Source of the DNA: Bacteroidota bacterium
Lineage (GTDB): Bacteria; Bacteroidota; Bacteroidia; AKYH767-A; OLB10
NCBI GenBank assembly: GCA_016717325.1
Contig: JADKFV010000017.1
Span: forward strand, 68,024 to 132,023
DNA length: 64,000 nucleotides
Reading direction: 5' to 3'
The position numbers and the translations under genes were made by a program. Shown in pieces: positions 45,018-54,132 of this stretch. Each line of letters begins with the position of its first letter. Position 1 is the first letter of the stretch. The notes under the pieces were generated by a model. That model was not told the DNA's origin and made no database searches. It was given only the letters and a program-made list of their open reading frames with translations.

Positions 45018-46091
45018 GTGAATAAACCCACTCCATTTTACATAAAAGCATTCGATGGTTTGCGGGGCATTTTTGTGCCTCCGGTATTGATGACTCATTT
45101 AGGGTGCTTCGATTTTTTGCACGATGGCAGTCCATGGCAACACCGATTGTGGATGATAGTGTCGGGCCACACGGCATTGTATGGTTTCTTTTGCCTCAGC
45201 GGTTTTTTAATCACTACTATTTTACTAAAAGAGAAAACTAAAAAGGGCCGAGTATCGATAAAAAACTTTCTCATCCGCAGAGCGCTGCGATTGTTCCCAC
45301 CGTTGGTTTTTTTCTACACCACCATTTTCATTTTAATGCAACAACAAATTTTAGTGCCCAATCATGTGGCATTATTATGTTCTGTTTTTTATTGTTATAA
45401 TTTTATCCCAAATAAATTTTGGAGTAATGAATTGAGTCATACATGGAGCCTGAGTGTAGAAGAGCAATTTTATTTTCTATGGCCCTGGGTGATACAATTT
45501 TTACACCGCAACAAAATTTACATTGCCACCACTGTAATTGCTTTACTTTCAGCAATTGCCATTTTTATTTATCCAACTATACATTTTAATATAGGTGGCA
45601 AAATGTATTTTCTCACTAAGGCATTCAACACTTCGCGCTGGATTATACCTGCAATATTTCCTGTGCTTGCCGGCTCGTGTGTAGCTTTGTTATATTTTTA
45701 TAATCGCGATTGGGTTATAAAATTTGCCGGCACAAAAGTCATTTTTGCTTTAATGTTTATTCTGTTATGCTGCCCAATGTATTTACCGCTTGCCTTGCTC
45801 GAACATAGCATGCTGTTGCAATCGTTTGCTTTGTGCATGTTGATAATTTATGTAGTGACACATCCTTCGGGAAAACTTGCAACGCTATTAAGTTTTGCAC
45901 CGCTGGTGCTTATTGGCAAAATGAGCTACGCCATTTATATATGGCAGGGTTTGTTTTTAGGAACAGGGCCTTTGAACTTACATTGGTTTCAACAGTTTCC
46001 GCAAAATATAATTCTTACTATGTTGGTAGCGGCAGCTTCATTTTTTATTATCGAAAAACCTTTGATGCGTTACAAAACAAAATTCGGTTGA
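45018..46091 (+). CDS. Acyltransferase family 3 membrane protein
   Basis: The 357-residue protein starts at a GTG and belongs to the acyltransferase-3 (OatA/NodX) family. FDGLRGIFVPPVLMTHLGCF near the N-terminus contains the family's catalytic His, and FFCLSGFLITTILLKEKTKK and LSHTWSLSVEEQFYFLWPWV are strong signatures. About ten membrane helices are visible. These enzymes acetylate or acylate surface sugars such as peptidoglycan or O-antigen. It stands alone, with no glycan locus nearby. Confidence 0.9.
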   Translation: MNKPTPFYIKAFDGLRGIFVPPVLMTHLGCFDFLHDGSPWQHRLWMIVSGHTALYGFFCLSGFLITTILLKEKTKKGRVSIKNFLIRRALRLFPPLVFFYTTIFILMQQQILVPNHVALLCSVFYCYNFIPNKFWSNELSHTWSLSVEEQFYFLWPWVIQFLHRNKIYIATTVIALLSAIAIFIYPTIHFNIGGKMYFLTKAFNTSRWIIPAIFPVLAGSCVALLYFYNRDWVIKFAGTKVIFALMFILLCCPMYLPLALLEHSMLLQSFALCMLIIYVVTHPSGKLATLLSFAPLVLIGKMSYAIYIWQGLFLGTGPLNLHWFQQFPQNIILTMLVAAASFFIIEKPLMRYKTKFG

Positions 46092-46243
46092 GGGTACACA
46101 TGCATTATTCTTTATTCTTTTTTATTTTGATAAAGAAAACCCGTTTCGATTTTATTAAACTAAAAAATAATCGAACTATTCATCGCCTTATTAATTCACT
46201 CCCTTAATTTTTAATTTTAAATAATATAACTTTCAAAAAATAC

Positions 46244-46274
46244 TTGCTTCACATGGATACTATGCATTAATTTG
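46244..46274 (+). promoter_or_regulatory. Possible promoter of the SirB-like cytochrome gene
   Basis: TTG (46244-46246), 20 bp, then TTAATTTG (46267-46274), one mismatch from TAnnTTTG, 23 bp before the ATG at 46298. Confidence 0.35.
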
Positions 46275-46297
46275 TTCAAAATAAAAATCACAAGAAT

Positions 46298-46744
46298 ATG
46301 TATACCGGAATGATGCACACACATAAGTTAGCAGTAATACTGTTTTTACTTTTGTATTTAATTAAAACACTTTTGTTAGTACTTGGCAAAACCGACACCC
46401 TTGCGCGCGTTACCAAAGCTACGCGAGTAGCCGAAATGATAATAAGCACATTGTTTTTGGCAACAGGAATTTATCTTGCTTTAAACACCGGCAACAAAGG
46501 AATGTGGCTGTGGATGAAACTTGTAGCCGTTGCCGTAGCAATACCGTTGGCAATTATAGGTTTCAAGCGGGCCAATAAAAATCTTGCATTGTTATCATTA
46601 ATTTTGATTGTGTTTTCGTATGGCATAAGCGAAACCAAAAGCCTCACCATGTCGAAAGATAAAGATGCCGGCACCACTGCCGACAACAGCGACATTGCCA
46701 CAGGAGAAATTATTTATAAAAATAAATGTGTTGTGTCATGGTGA
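46298..46744 (+). CDS. SirB-like membrane protein with truncated cytochrome c domain (frameshifted)
   Basis: The N-terminal 110 residues form four hydrophobic helices of SirB/DUF-type (HTHKLAVILFLLLYLIKTLL, AEMIISTLFLATGIYLAL). After a linker, GEIIYKNKCVVSW reaches the haem site. Here one base is missing in TGTGTTGTGTCATGG (46726-46740); restoring it gives KCVVCHGDDGKLGLSG, and the protein continues in the ORF ending at 46916. The intact gene is therefore 46298-46916, a membrane-tethered mono-haem cytochrome c. Confidence 0.75.
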   Translation: MYTGMMHTHKLAVILFLLLYLIKTLLLVLGKTDTLARVTKATRVAEMIISTLFLATGIYLALNTGNKGMWLWMKLVAVAVAIPLAIIGFKRANKNLALLSLILIVFSYGISETKSLTMSKDKDAGTTADNSDIATGEIIYKNKCVVSW

Positions 46745-46916
46745 CGATGGCAAACTTGGTTTGAGCGGTTCTAAAGATTTAACTGCATCAACATTGTCGC
46801 GCGAGGATAAAATAAATATTATCACCAACGGAAAAAATGCCATGCAACCTTATAACGAAATGCTTACTGCAAATCAAATAATTGCTGTAACAAATTATAT
46901 CGAAACATTAAAATAA
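46665..46916 (+). CDS. Cytochrome c domain, continuation of the preceding ORF
   Basis: Genuine coding in this frame begins with CHGDDGKLGLSGSKDLTAS near 46738. The axial Met is likely in GKNAMQPYNEMLTANQI, and the end is TNYIETLK, typical of class I cytochromes c. The haem-binding CVVCH straddles the frame change, so neither ORF alone can bind haem. The first 24 residues of this ORF are shadow translation. Confidence 0.7.
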   Translation: MPAPLPTTATLPQEKLFIKINVLCHGDDGKLGLSGSKDLTASTLSREDKINIITNGKNAMQPYNEMLTANQIIAVTNYIETLK

Positions 46917-46928
46917 CAAACACACACT

Positions 46929-48113
46929 TTGGCCCAACATGCCCTTACTCACAAACAAGCAGAAACTGCAATTCTCATAGGCGTATCACTCAAAAGCCAA
47001 CGTGACGAAATTATTTTAGAATACTTAGACGAGCTATCGTTTCTTGCTGAAACAGCGGGTGCTGTGGTGCAAAAGCATTTTTATCAAAAACTCGACCATC
47101 CCGATGCTGGTACATATGTGCGCAAGGGAAAACTCGAAGAAATTAAAGAATATGTAATGGCAAATAAAATAGACATTGCCATTTTCGATGATGAATTATC
47201 GCCCGCACAATTGCGCAACATTGAAGCGGAAATTACATGCAAGGTTTTAGATCGCACAGGGTTGATTCTCGATATTTTTGCCAAACGCGCGCGCACAGCA
47301 CAATCCAAAATACAAGTAGAGCTTGCACAATACAAATATTTATTGCCGCGATTAAAACGTATGTGGACTCACCTCGAAAAACAACGTGGTGGCATTGGTA
47401 TGCGCGGACCGGGCGAGGCTGAAATAGAAACCGACAGGCGTGTTATTCGCACCAAGTTAGCATTGCTAAAAGATAAACTTATCGATATAGAAAAAGTAAA
47501 CCATACACAACGCAAGTCGCGCGGCAATATGGTGCGAGTGGCTTTGGTTGGATATACCAACGTAGGTAAATCGACACTGATGAACCTGCTTAGTAAGAGT
47601 GATGTGTTTGCCGAAAATAAATTGTTTGCCACACTCGATACTACTGTTCGAAAAATAGCATGGAATGCCATTCCGTTTTTATTGAGTGATACTGTTGGGT
47701 TTATTCGCAAGCTGCCACACGATTTGATTGAGTCGTTCAAATCAACACTTGACGAAGTGCGCGAGGCCGATATTTTAATTCATGTGGTAGATATTTCGCA
47801 TCCCGGTTTCGAAGATCAAATAATTGTGGTGAACCAGACATTGATGGAATTAGGCGCTGCCGAAAAACCTTTGCTAATAGTTTTTAATAAAATTGATGCG
47901 TACACATTTATCGAAAAAGATGAGTTAGACCTTACTCCATCAACAAAACAAAATCTATCACTCACCGAATTTAAAACCAGTTGGATGGCTAAAGAAAACA
48001 CACCATGCGTTTTTATTTCCGCAACTGATAAAGAGAACATTGCCGAGTTACGCGAAGTGCTTATGCAAATGATTCAGGATATACATACTACAAGGTATCC
48101 TAATGCTTATTGA
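46929..48113 (+). CDS. hflX: GTPase HflX
   Basis: HflX is a ribosome-splitting GTPase linked to stress recovery. The 394-residue protein starts at a TTG, as no in-frame ATG is available. The N-terminal domain has LDHPDAGTYVRKGKLEEIKE and IFDDELSPAQLRNIE, and GIGMRGPGEAEIETDRR is the HflX linker signature. The G domain shows P-loop GYTNVGKSTLMNLL, FATLDTTVRK, DTVGFIRKLPHDLIESFKST and NKID. It follows the cytochrome gene by 12 bp and ends at a hairpin shared with the next gene. Confidence 0.95.
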   Translation: MAQHALTHKQAETAILIGVSLKSQRDEIILEYLDELSFLAETAGAVVQKHFYQKLDHPDAGTYVRKGKLEEIKEYVMANKIDIAIFDDELSPAQLRNIEAEITCKVLDRTGLILDIFAKRARTAQSKIQVELAQYKYLLPRLKRMWTHLEKQRGGIGMRGPGEAEIETDRRVIRTKLALLKDKLIDIEKVNHTQRKSRGNMVRVALVGYTNVGKSTLMNLLSKSDVFAENKLFATLDTTVRKIAWNAIPFLLSDTVGFIRKLPHDLIESFKSTLDEVREADILIHVVDISHPGFEDQIIVVNQTLMELGAAEKPLLIVFNKIDAYTFIEKDELDLTPSTKQNLSLTEFKTSWMAKENTPCVFISATDKENIAELREVLMQMIQDIHTTRYPNAY

Positions 48114-48157
48114 AATTCGCAACGAAAAATTGACGATAAATTTTTAAAAAAACGATT

Positions 48158-48184
48158 CTAAGTAAGTTTTACTTAGTTCTTTTT
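48158..48184. terminator. Hairpin terminator between convergent genes
   Basis: CTAAGTAA (48158-48165) pairs with TTACTTAG (48169-48176), followed by TTCTTTTT on the + strand. On the minus strand a T7 run follows 5 nt beyond the stem. It overlaps the stop of the PepSY-like gene and could end both transcripts. Confidence 0.65.
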
Positions 48185-48631
48185 ATCTGCATCATCTTCC
48201 TTATTTTTCGCTTCGGTGCTAAGTAAGTTTCCGCCTTCATCAAATAGATAATCGGTGTTCTCAACTTCGGCTTCGAAACAAACACTTCCATTGGCAAGAC
48301 TAATAACAGAAGCTTCAGCAATTTTTTTTCCGGGTAATTTTTTCGAAAAATAATCTTTAATGCTATCGGGCAATTTGTCAACATCCAGGTGAGTTTCTGT
48401 TTGCAGCCAAGCACCAGATTCATCAAACTCAGCCGATGTTTCTACTTTTTGCACTTCGAACTCAGCCTCATAATTCGTATTTTCTTTTTCCCACTTTACA
48501 TTTTTTACATCAGGAAACATTTCTCCAAACTTTGCTTTCACGGCATCGGGCACATCGGCTTCATTTTGCTTTTGGGCATTAACACCATTTAAAATTAAAG
48601 TGAACGCAAACAGAACAACTAATTTTTTCAT
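48173..48631 (-). CDS. PepSY-like periplasmic protein (DUF2874 type)
   Basis: The 152-residue product has a signal peptide ending GVNAQ. Two similar halves follow the pattern VPDAVKAKFGEMFPDVKNVKW / YEAEFEVQ and LPDSIKDYFSKKLPGKKIAE / CFEAEVEN. This repeated fold is the PepSY-like (putative beta-lactamase-inhibitor-like) domain common in Bacteroidota periplasmic proteins. Its role is unknown. It is transcribed toward hflX and shares a terminator with it. Confidence 0.85.
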   Translation of the reverse strand: MKKLVVLFAFTLILNGVNAQKQNEADVPDAVKAKFGEMFPDVKNVKWEKENTNYEAEFEVQKVETSAEFDESGAWLQTETHLDVDKLPDSIKDYFSKKLPGKKIAEASVISLANGSVCFEAEVENTDYLFDEGGNLLSTEAKNKEDDADKKN

Positions 48632-48754
48632 ATTATTTCATTTTAGATTTCATCTGCTAAACTAAACAATAAAATTGAATACTACCATTTTTTTGTTCAT
48701 TAATTGTAATGGAAAAATAAAAATACCTTTAATAAATTCGAGAAAGAATTGCGT

Positions 48755-49810
48755 TCAATACCCCTTTCCCAAATTGGGATCCACAAATCTTCTATCGTAA
48801 AGAAAAGTTTTATCGGTTAGGGTTTTCAAAATGCAATGATGCTTTCCTTTTCAATTTCCGACATTCCAATATTTTTTACAATTAGCGAATCGAAATTTGT
48901 GGTAAAAATTACCTTGCGAATAATGGTTTAATACCTGTTGTAAATTTCGAAATCTTCCATTGTGCATGTATGGATATGTCATTTCTACATTGCGCAACGA
49001 TGGCACTTTAAATTTCATATTATCGCTTTGCAAACCGGTAATGGCTGCGCGCCCTGAATCTCGCAATGCTGTGTCGGGCATTAAACCAATGTTTCGAAAA
49101 CTATAGTCTGTAAACAATGGTTCCTTGTGGCATGAAGCACATCGCGCTCTGAAAATTTTTAATCCTTCCTTTTCTTGCTCGTTAAATTTTTCTTTGCCCG
49201 CCATCATTTTATCATAGCGCGAATCGGCCGAAATCATTAACCCTACAAATTGCGAAATGGCTTTCAACATTTTTTCCGATGTAATAATGGTATCGCCAAA
49301 CGAATTGTTGAATAGCGAAACATACTCTTTATTGTTTTGTAATTTTTGAACTACGTTTTGCAAAGTTTCGTCCATCTCCACAGCACTTGTAATAGGAGCA
49401 ATTGGTTGCAGGTCGAGGTGGTTGATGCCACCATCCCACATAAAAGTATTTTGCCAAATCATGTTTTGTATGGCCGGCACATTGCGCTTTCCTATCGAGC
49501 CATTTATGCCGTGGCTAAGTGCATGGTCAATGTGTGCAAAGGCTGCAAACCGCTGATGGCAGGTAGCACAACTTGTTGATCTGTCTTTTGATAATATGGG
49601 GTCGTGAAATAATTTTCGGCCAAGAATAAAACCTTCGGCCGATATTTTATTCTGTTTAAAATCGTAAACAGGCTTAGGAAAACCTTTCGGGATTTTCAGT
49701 TGTACATCTTTACTGGTGATAATAAAATAAGGATTCTCACCAACAAAACCGCTTGCTAAAACAATGATGAGCAACAATACTAAAACAGTAAACACATGTC
49801 TGATATTCAT
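48755..49810 (-). CDS. Di-haem cytochrome c peroxidase (MbnH/MauG-like), two indels near the C-terminus
   Basis: Open from 49810 to 48851, the protein shows a signal anchor, haem site CATCHQRF at residues 81-85 and second site CASCHKEPLF at about 224. NVPAIQNMIWQNTFMWDGG and RDSGRAAITGL also match cytochrome c peroxidases. The ORF ends prematurely at 48851. Shifting one base in an A3 run (near 48897) gives NFDSLIVKNIGMSEIEKESI, and one more T (near 48822) gives FLKTLTDKTFLYDRRFVDPN, ending at TGA 48755-48757. Partner genes mbnP-like and YHYH lie just upstream. Confidence 0.85.
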
Positions 49811-49897
49811 TCTGGAAATATGATTTTTACCTGTACCAATTGTTTTGTGTTTCTTAAAGAAGCGTGTTTTAATTAATCGATATATGATTCAATAATT

Positions 49898-50644
49898 TCA
49901 TTTCAAAACCGAAAACATATCGGCATAATTATTTGCAATGTCAGCAGCATGATGCACATCAACTACCGAACTAAGTGAAGCGAAATCAACAGTAAAAGGT
50001 GATTTTAAAATTTGCGCAGCATCGGCTTTTATTTTTAAAACAGCAGCACCATTGTTTTCAATATGCAAATTATCGAAAGTCAATTTTATGTTCTTAATGC
50101 AGTTAACCGGCTCTTTAAATCCACCAATATGGTATTCGAAAATATGCCCCGGAGATTTTGATGCAGGCGCATGCCCTTCGAGTTTCAAAAAAATATAACC
50201 GGTATTCCATGCCCAAAACATTCCTTTGGCCGGGTCGAGTGCTCCTGTTTGTATGCCGCTGCAATTGTGCGCACTATCAACTCCAACGATAAAACTCATT
50301 GAAGTATATTCGCCCGGTGCTACATCGTTCAACATAATTTTTTTTGATTCTTTATCTTCCTCATCTATCAAAAAATATTTGTCAATAATAAATTCTTTAC
50401 CGGCATTATTTTTCAAGCGAATATTTCCTAAGTAATATCGAAACTTCGAAATGGTGTATTCCTGTCCCAACTCATTTTCATATTTTCCCGAATCGAGTTG
50501 TAATAAATTATCTCCAACATAATTTTCGAAATTAATAATGAGCGTTCCTTTTTTATTTTTTCCCGCATTGGGTATAAATGACATAGCAGCCATGAGGGCT
50601 GCTATGCAAAAAAAAGAAGAAATTACTTTCCTATAAATTTTCAT
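49898..50644 (-). CDS. MbnP family copper-associated periplasmic protein
   Basis: This 248-residue protein has a signal peptide and the MbnP pattern: LIINFENYVGDNLLQLDSGK, YTISKFRYYLGNIRL, VDSAHNCSGIQTGALDPAKG, and MFWAWNTGYIFLKLEGHAP. In characterised MbnP/MbnH pairs the di-haem MbnH oxidises a Trp of MbnP to kynurenine, creating a copper site. Here two Trp stand in FWAWNTGY. The adjacent downstream gene encodes a di-haem peroxidase, so the pair is probably functional in this way. The copper role is inference from the family. Confidence 0.88.
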   Translation of the reverse strand: MKIYRKVISSFFCIAALMAAMSFIPNAGKNKKGTLIINFENYVGDNLLQLDSGKYENELGQEYTISKFRYYLGNIRLKNNAGKEFIIDKYFLIDEEDKESKKIMLNDVAPGEYTSMSFIVGVDSAHNCSGIQTGALDPAKGMFWAWNTGYIFLKLEGHAPASKSPGHIFEYHIGGFKEPVNCIKNIKLTFDNLHIENNGAAVLKIKADAAQILKSPFTVDFASLSSVVDVHHAADIANNYADMFSVLK

Positions 50645-50656
50645 TTACCTGCGATA

Positions 50657-51895
50657 CTATTTCACTTTTACAATTTTGTATGTGGTGGTTTTATTTGCAG
50701 ATGTTAAATGCAAAAAATAATTTCCCGAAGGATAAGTGGTAAAATCGAAACCATAGCTTATGCTTGGCTGCAAATTATCCTGAGTATAAACCAACTGTCC
50801 TTTAGCATTATAAATTTCGCCTTTAATATTATTTGCACTTGAAGGATCGAAGTAAATAAATGCATAATCCTTCACAGGGTTTGGCGTTATTTCAAACTTA
50901 ATATCGGTGTTCAATTCATTCACTGCGGTATTGCCATTGAAAATGGTGGTGGTTTCGTTTATGGTAACATGTCCGCCATTTGGGCCTGTATTGCCGGCCT
51001 GCACCACGCCATAATAAGTTTCCGTCATTGTGAAAGGAAACACCGGCAGCAAAGCAGCATCAATAGTTACAAAATATGCATATGTACCAAGTGGATATTC
51101 GGGCGTAACGCAAAACCTTCCATTGTGTTCATCTAAATCGCCTGAAGCGGCAAGGTATTCATAGTCCTGAATAAAAGCGCCTAATGGATATTGGGTATTA
51201 ATAGCAGGGCCGGGCGAAGGAGCAGTGGTACCATTTGGCAATGTGGTTCTGTCCGTCATATTGCGCACCTGATACGATGGCGTCATTCTTTTGAGCGGGC
51301 CCGTACCGTTTGCATTTGTATAACCCCATGCACCATAAACCGGAAAACCATCGAATGCATAACCAATAATAGGCGAGTGCACACTACTATCGGCAGGGTT
51401 GTAAAGGCATTGTGGATTTACATGATGATGATACTCTCCGCCCGGTGCAGGATGCCCAAGACAATTATCGAAGCTTGGCCCTTCAAAGAAATATGCATTG
51501 CGGTGCCACACACCTTGCATCATATAAGTTTGTCCGTCATCGGCATTAAAAATACTCACACCATTGGTCCACACTCCTGTATGTCCCAAACCAATATTGG
51601 TAAGTGTGCCGGTATTTTGAACTGGGTTACGTGTAATTTTGTACACAAAGTTTTTGTTGATGGGAGTGTTTGGATTATTCATCCACGGGCCAATACTGTA
51701 GCCCGGTATGCACGTACAACTTATGTAAACATTATTAGCAGAATACTGCACTATCTGCACATTCGATGGAATATTATTGTAGCCCACAGCGCCATTTGTA
51801 TTGCGTATCCAACTTACAATTTCGGGATTGGTTTGTGCCCAACCTAATTGAGCTATTAGTAAAAATGTAAATGCGATTACAAGATTTTTTTTCAT
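50657..51895 (-). CDS. YHYH domain protein with T9SS sorting domain
   Basis: The 412-residue protein has a signal peptide ending LGWAQ. The YHYH-family core includes GVWHRNAYFFEGPSFDNCLG, GEYHHHVNPQCLYNPA and IIGYAFDGFPVYGAWGY, with LDEHNGRFCVTPEYPLGTYA further on. The His-rich YHHH segment suggests metal binding. A type A sorting domain (FEITPNPVKDYAFIYF to GNYFLHLTSANKTTTYKIVK) ends the protein, so it is exported to the surface. Next in the same direction, 12 bp on, is the MbnP gene, then the di-haem peroxidase. The three likely form one operon for copper handling. Confidence 0.85.
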   Translation of the reverse strand: MKKNLVIAFTFLLIAQLGWAQTNPEIVSWIRNTNGAVGYNNIPSNVQIVQYSANNVYISCTCIPGYSIGPWMNNPNTPINKNFVYKITRNPVQNTGTLTNIGLGHTGVWTNGVSIFNADDGQTYMMQGVWHRNAYFFEGPSFDNCLGHPAPGGEYHHHVNPQCLYNPADSSVHSPIIGYAFDGFPVYGAWGYTNANGTGPLKRMTPSYQVRNMTDRTTLPNGTTAPSPGPAINTQYPLGAFIQDYEYLAASGDLDEHNGRFCVTPEYPLGTYAYFVTIDAALLPVFPFTMTETYYGVVQAGNTGPNGGHVTINETTTIFNGNTAVNELNTDIKFEITPNPVKDYAFIYFDPSSANNIKGEIYNAKGQLVYTQDNLQPSISYGFDFTTYPSGNYFLHLTSANKTTTYKIVKVK

Positions 51896-51961
51896 TTTTA
51901 TTTTTGATTCAGTTTAATTTTTATTCAAAATAGTAACTAAGAAAACGTACGACTTATAAAA

Positions 51962-52200
51962 TTACAAATGGTTTAATTTTACCACAAAGTTAGCATTAGA
52001 ATTTTTTATTGAAAGAAAATATATTCCAGATTGAATGTTTTTTTGCAAAGGCAATTCTGCTTGCTCATTGGTAATAAAAGATAAATTATTCCACACCACA
52101 ATTTCGCGGCCGGTAACATCGTATAGGGTGGCAGTTACATTACTGATGTTGCTATGCTCACTCATAATAGACCTACTGCGATGTAAGTATAAAATTCGCT
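51962..52200 (-). pseudogene. Orphan T9SS sorting domain remnant
   Basis: On the minus strand HRSRSIMSEHSNISNVTATL, YDVTGREIVVWNNLSF and SGIYFLSIKNSNANFVVKLN form a recognisable sorting domain ending at 51962. The ORF with an ATG starts at 52165, but the same frame extends to about 52200 without a cargo domain. It sits directly upstream of the YHYH gene. Confidence 0.6.
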
Positions 52201-52236
52201 TTTACAGAATCAATGTAAACCAACTTAGTCGACATC

Positions 52237-52274
52237 TTGATTAACCCCATCATTTATGATGGGGCATTAATCAA
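52237..52274. repeat. Long imperfect palindrome
   Basis: TTGATTAACCCCATCAT (52237-52253) and ATGATGGGGCATTAATCAA (52256-52274) pair over 17 bp with a 2-nt loop and a two-base bulge (CA at 52265-52266). There is no T tract on either side. It lies just upstream of the orphan sorting-domain fragment. Confidence 0.65.
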
Positions 52275-52348
52275 AGAGCATTGGCTTTAGATATGAAATT
52301 AGTTGAGTAAAATTGCGTTGCAAAGTCAAAAAAGTAAGAATCACAATC

Positions 52349-52570
52349 TCATTTATTACCCAACGATTTTAGGTACAAATCTTCCACTTTTTTTCGTGCC
52401 CATTCTGTTTTGCGCAAAAATGTCAAACTTGATTTTACACTGGGGTTTTCTTTAAAACAATTGATATTGATAAGTTCGCCAAGTGCTTCCCACCCGTAAT
52501 GTTTGTGAAGATGTTCCACTATCGATTGCAAAGTAATTCCATGCAAGGGATTATTTTTTTGTTCCGGCAT
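52349..52570 (-). CDS. VF530 family DNA-binding protein
   Basis: The 73-residue protein reads NNPLHGITLQSIVEHLHKHY then GWEALGELININCFKENPSV and FLRKTEWARKKVEDLYL, matching the VF530 (DUF2132) family nearly end to end. The Vibrio structure of this family suggests a DNA-binding helical protein. It is monocistronic here. Confidence 0.88.
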   Translation of the reverse strand: MPEQKNNPLHGITLQSIVEHLHKHYGWEALGELININCFKENPSVKSSLTFLRKTEWARKKVEDLYLKSLGNK

Positions 52571-52786
52571 TGTGTTTATTCTACTTTGATTGAAGGCCGC
52601 TCAAAGTTGACGAAATATTTTCCTCTGGCAAAATTATTTATAAGCCACTCCTTCTAATTAATAACCAATGATGCGAAATAATTGCATACAGTTTACTGAT
52701 AACAATTTATATAATGACAATTTCTTTTTATTGCTAATCATCAATATAAACTTTATGCTTGTACCGATATTAGAAACAATAATTTA

Positions 52787-53923
52787 ATGACAGGAATCAC
52801 AGAAAAATTGCTTCAACAAATTTTCGTTTTGCGAAACAAATTTAGCAACAATATCGAAGTTGAAAAACTGAAGTTACTTACTTCACTTTCGCAACAAGAA
52901 AATTTTACGCAAAAGCAAATGGAACACTATTTCGATTTGCTTTTGTTTCTAAAGGCCTTTGCTGACGATAAAATTATTTTCACCTTTTGTACAAAAGAAC
53001 TGGAGCGAATATCATTACTTATACAAGCGAAAAAGAGTTTAACAATTGCATTAACCGATAGCGGAATCCCCAATACAAACATTGCGGGCATTTACAGTTA
53101 CGAGCTTGTAAAATGGCTTAGGGAGAAATATCCTGAACAAATAAAACTTGATGCAATTGATGCCGATGATGGCAAAGTTGTTTCTATACTAACCATTGTG
53201 GCCGGCCAGGTTCCTACCGAAATTTTGCACGAAGGACATGTGAAATGGCAAACATGGATTCGAAATTTTTCAATTTCGAAAAGCGATGATGCACTCACAA
53301 TTTTAATTAGACTTTTCGAGCAATCAAATTTATCATCATGCCTCAAAGAAGAAATGTGGAGCAATTTGCAATTGAGTATTGTTGTTACATTAAATTCTGA
53401 AATGCCTTCACGAAGCACACAACTATCTATATCAGACAAACCGTTTTTTCATTCTGCACTTCAAAAACATTTCGATAACAAAAAAATATTGAATGCTTTT
53501 CCGAAGGAAATAGATTTGAGCGAGAACGATAAAATGCAAATTATTGATGTGTCGAAAATGACGCTACTATGTTACAATCGCGAGACCGATCCTGTTACAT
53601 ATGCACAACCGCAAAATTTAAAATACTACAAATTATCGAATGGCTTAACGGTTGCATTGTTCGGCTTGACACCACAGTGCCGCCAACCCATCGACACATA
53701 CATTGGTTACATGGCATTTAAAAATGGATTGCCTATTGCTTATGGTGGTGGATGGATTTTGTTTGACAGCTGCCGTATTGGTGTAAATATTTTTCCTGCC
53801 TATCGCGGTGGTGAGTCATCGCTTATTTTTATGCAAATTATTTCGGTGTACAAAAATATTTTCGCTGTAAACAGATTTACTGTCGACCCCTATCAAATAG
53901 GAAAAATAATAACGATGGTATAA
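52787..53923 (+). CDS. Unknown protein with GNAT-like C-terminal segment, first part (frameshifted)
   Basis: I do not recognise a named family. The N-terminal two thirds are helical (LFLKAFADDKIIFTFCTKEL). From about residue 295, KYYKLSNGLTVALFGLTPQC and AYGGGWILFDSCRIGVNIFP, then AYRGGESSLIFMQII, look like an acetyltransferase-type beta core. At the end an A5 run (near 53900) is one base short. Correcting it turns YQIGKIITMV into YQIGKNNNDGIKSGAFWMYY, joining the ORF at 53941-54132. The full gene is about 1.65 kb. The GNAT suggestion is inference from pattern only. Confidence 0.65.
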   Translation: MTGITEKLLQQIFVLRNKFSNNIEVEKLKLLTSLSQQENFTQKQMEHYFDLLLFLKAFADDKIIFTFCTKELERISLLIQAKKSLTIALTDSGIPNTNIAGIYSYELVKWLREKYPEQIKLDAIDADDGKVVSILTIVAGQVPTEILHEGHVKWQTWIRNFSISKSDDALTILIRLFEQSNLSSCLKEEMWSNLQLSIVVTLNSEMPSRSTQLSISDKPFFHSALQKHFDNKKILNAFPKEIDLSENDKMQIIDVSKMTLLCYNRETDPVTYAQPQNLKYYKLSNGLTVALFGLTPQCRQPIDTYIGYMAFKNGLPIAYGGGWILFDSCRIGVNIFPAYRGGESSLIFMQIISVYKNIFAVNRFTVDPYQIGKIITMV

Positions 53924-53940
53924 AATCGGGTGCGTTTTGG

Positions 53941-54132
53941 ATGTATTATCATCTAGGATTTAGACCCATACAAAGTGAAATAAAAAATATAGCAGATATA
54001 GAATTTAAAAAATATCTGCCGACAAAAGCTATCGCACACCAGTTACAATTTTACGCAAACTATCAACTTCGGGTCTTGAGCTTTTTACAAACACAAACAA
54101 ATCTTCTGTTGATTATGATGCCACACGCTTGA
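53941..54132 (+). CDS. Unknown protein, middle part (same gene as 52787)
   Basis: In the corrected frame this segment continues MYYHLGFRPIQSEIKNIADI and AIAHQLQFYANYQLRV. YYHLGFRPI resembles the end of an acetyltransferase core. A further one-base shift near 54068-54075 leads to SGLELFTNTNKSSVDYDATR and the final part at 54129-54440. The last 20 residues of this ORF are shadow. Confidence 0.6.
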   Translation: MYYHLGFRPIQSEIKNIADIEFKKYLPTKAIAHQLQFYANYQLRVLSFLQTQTNLLLIMMPHA

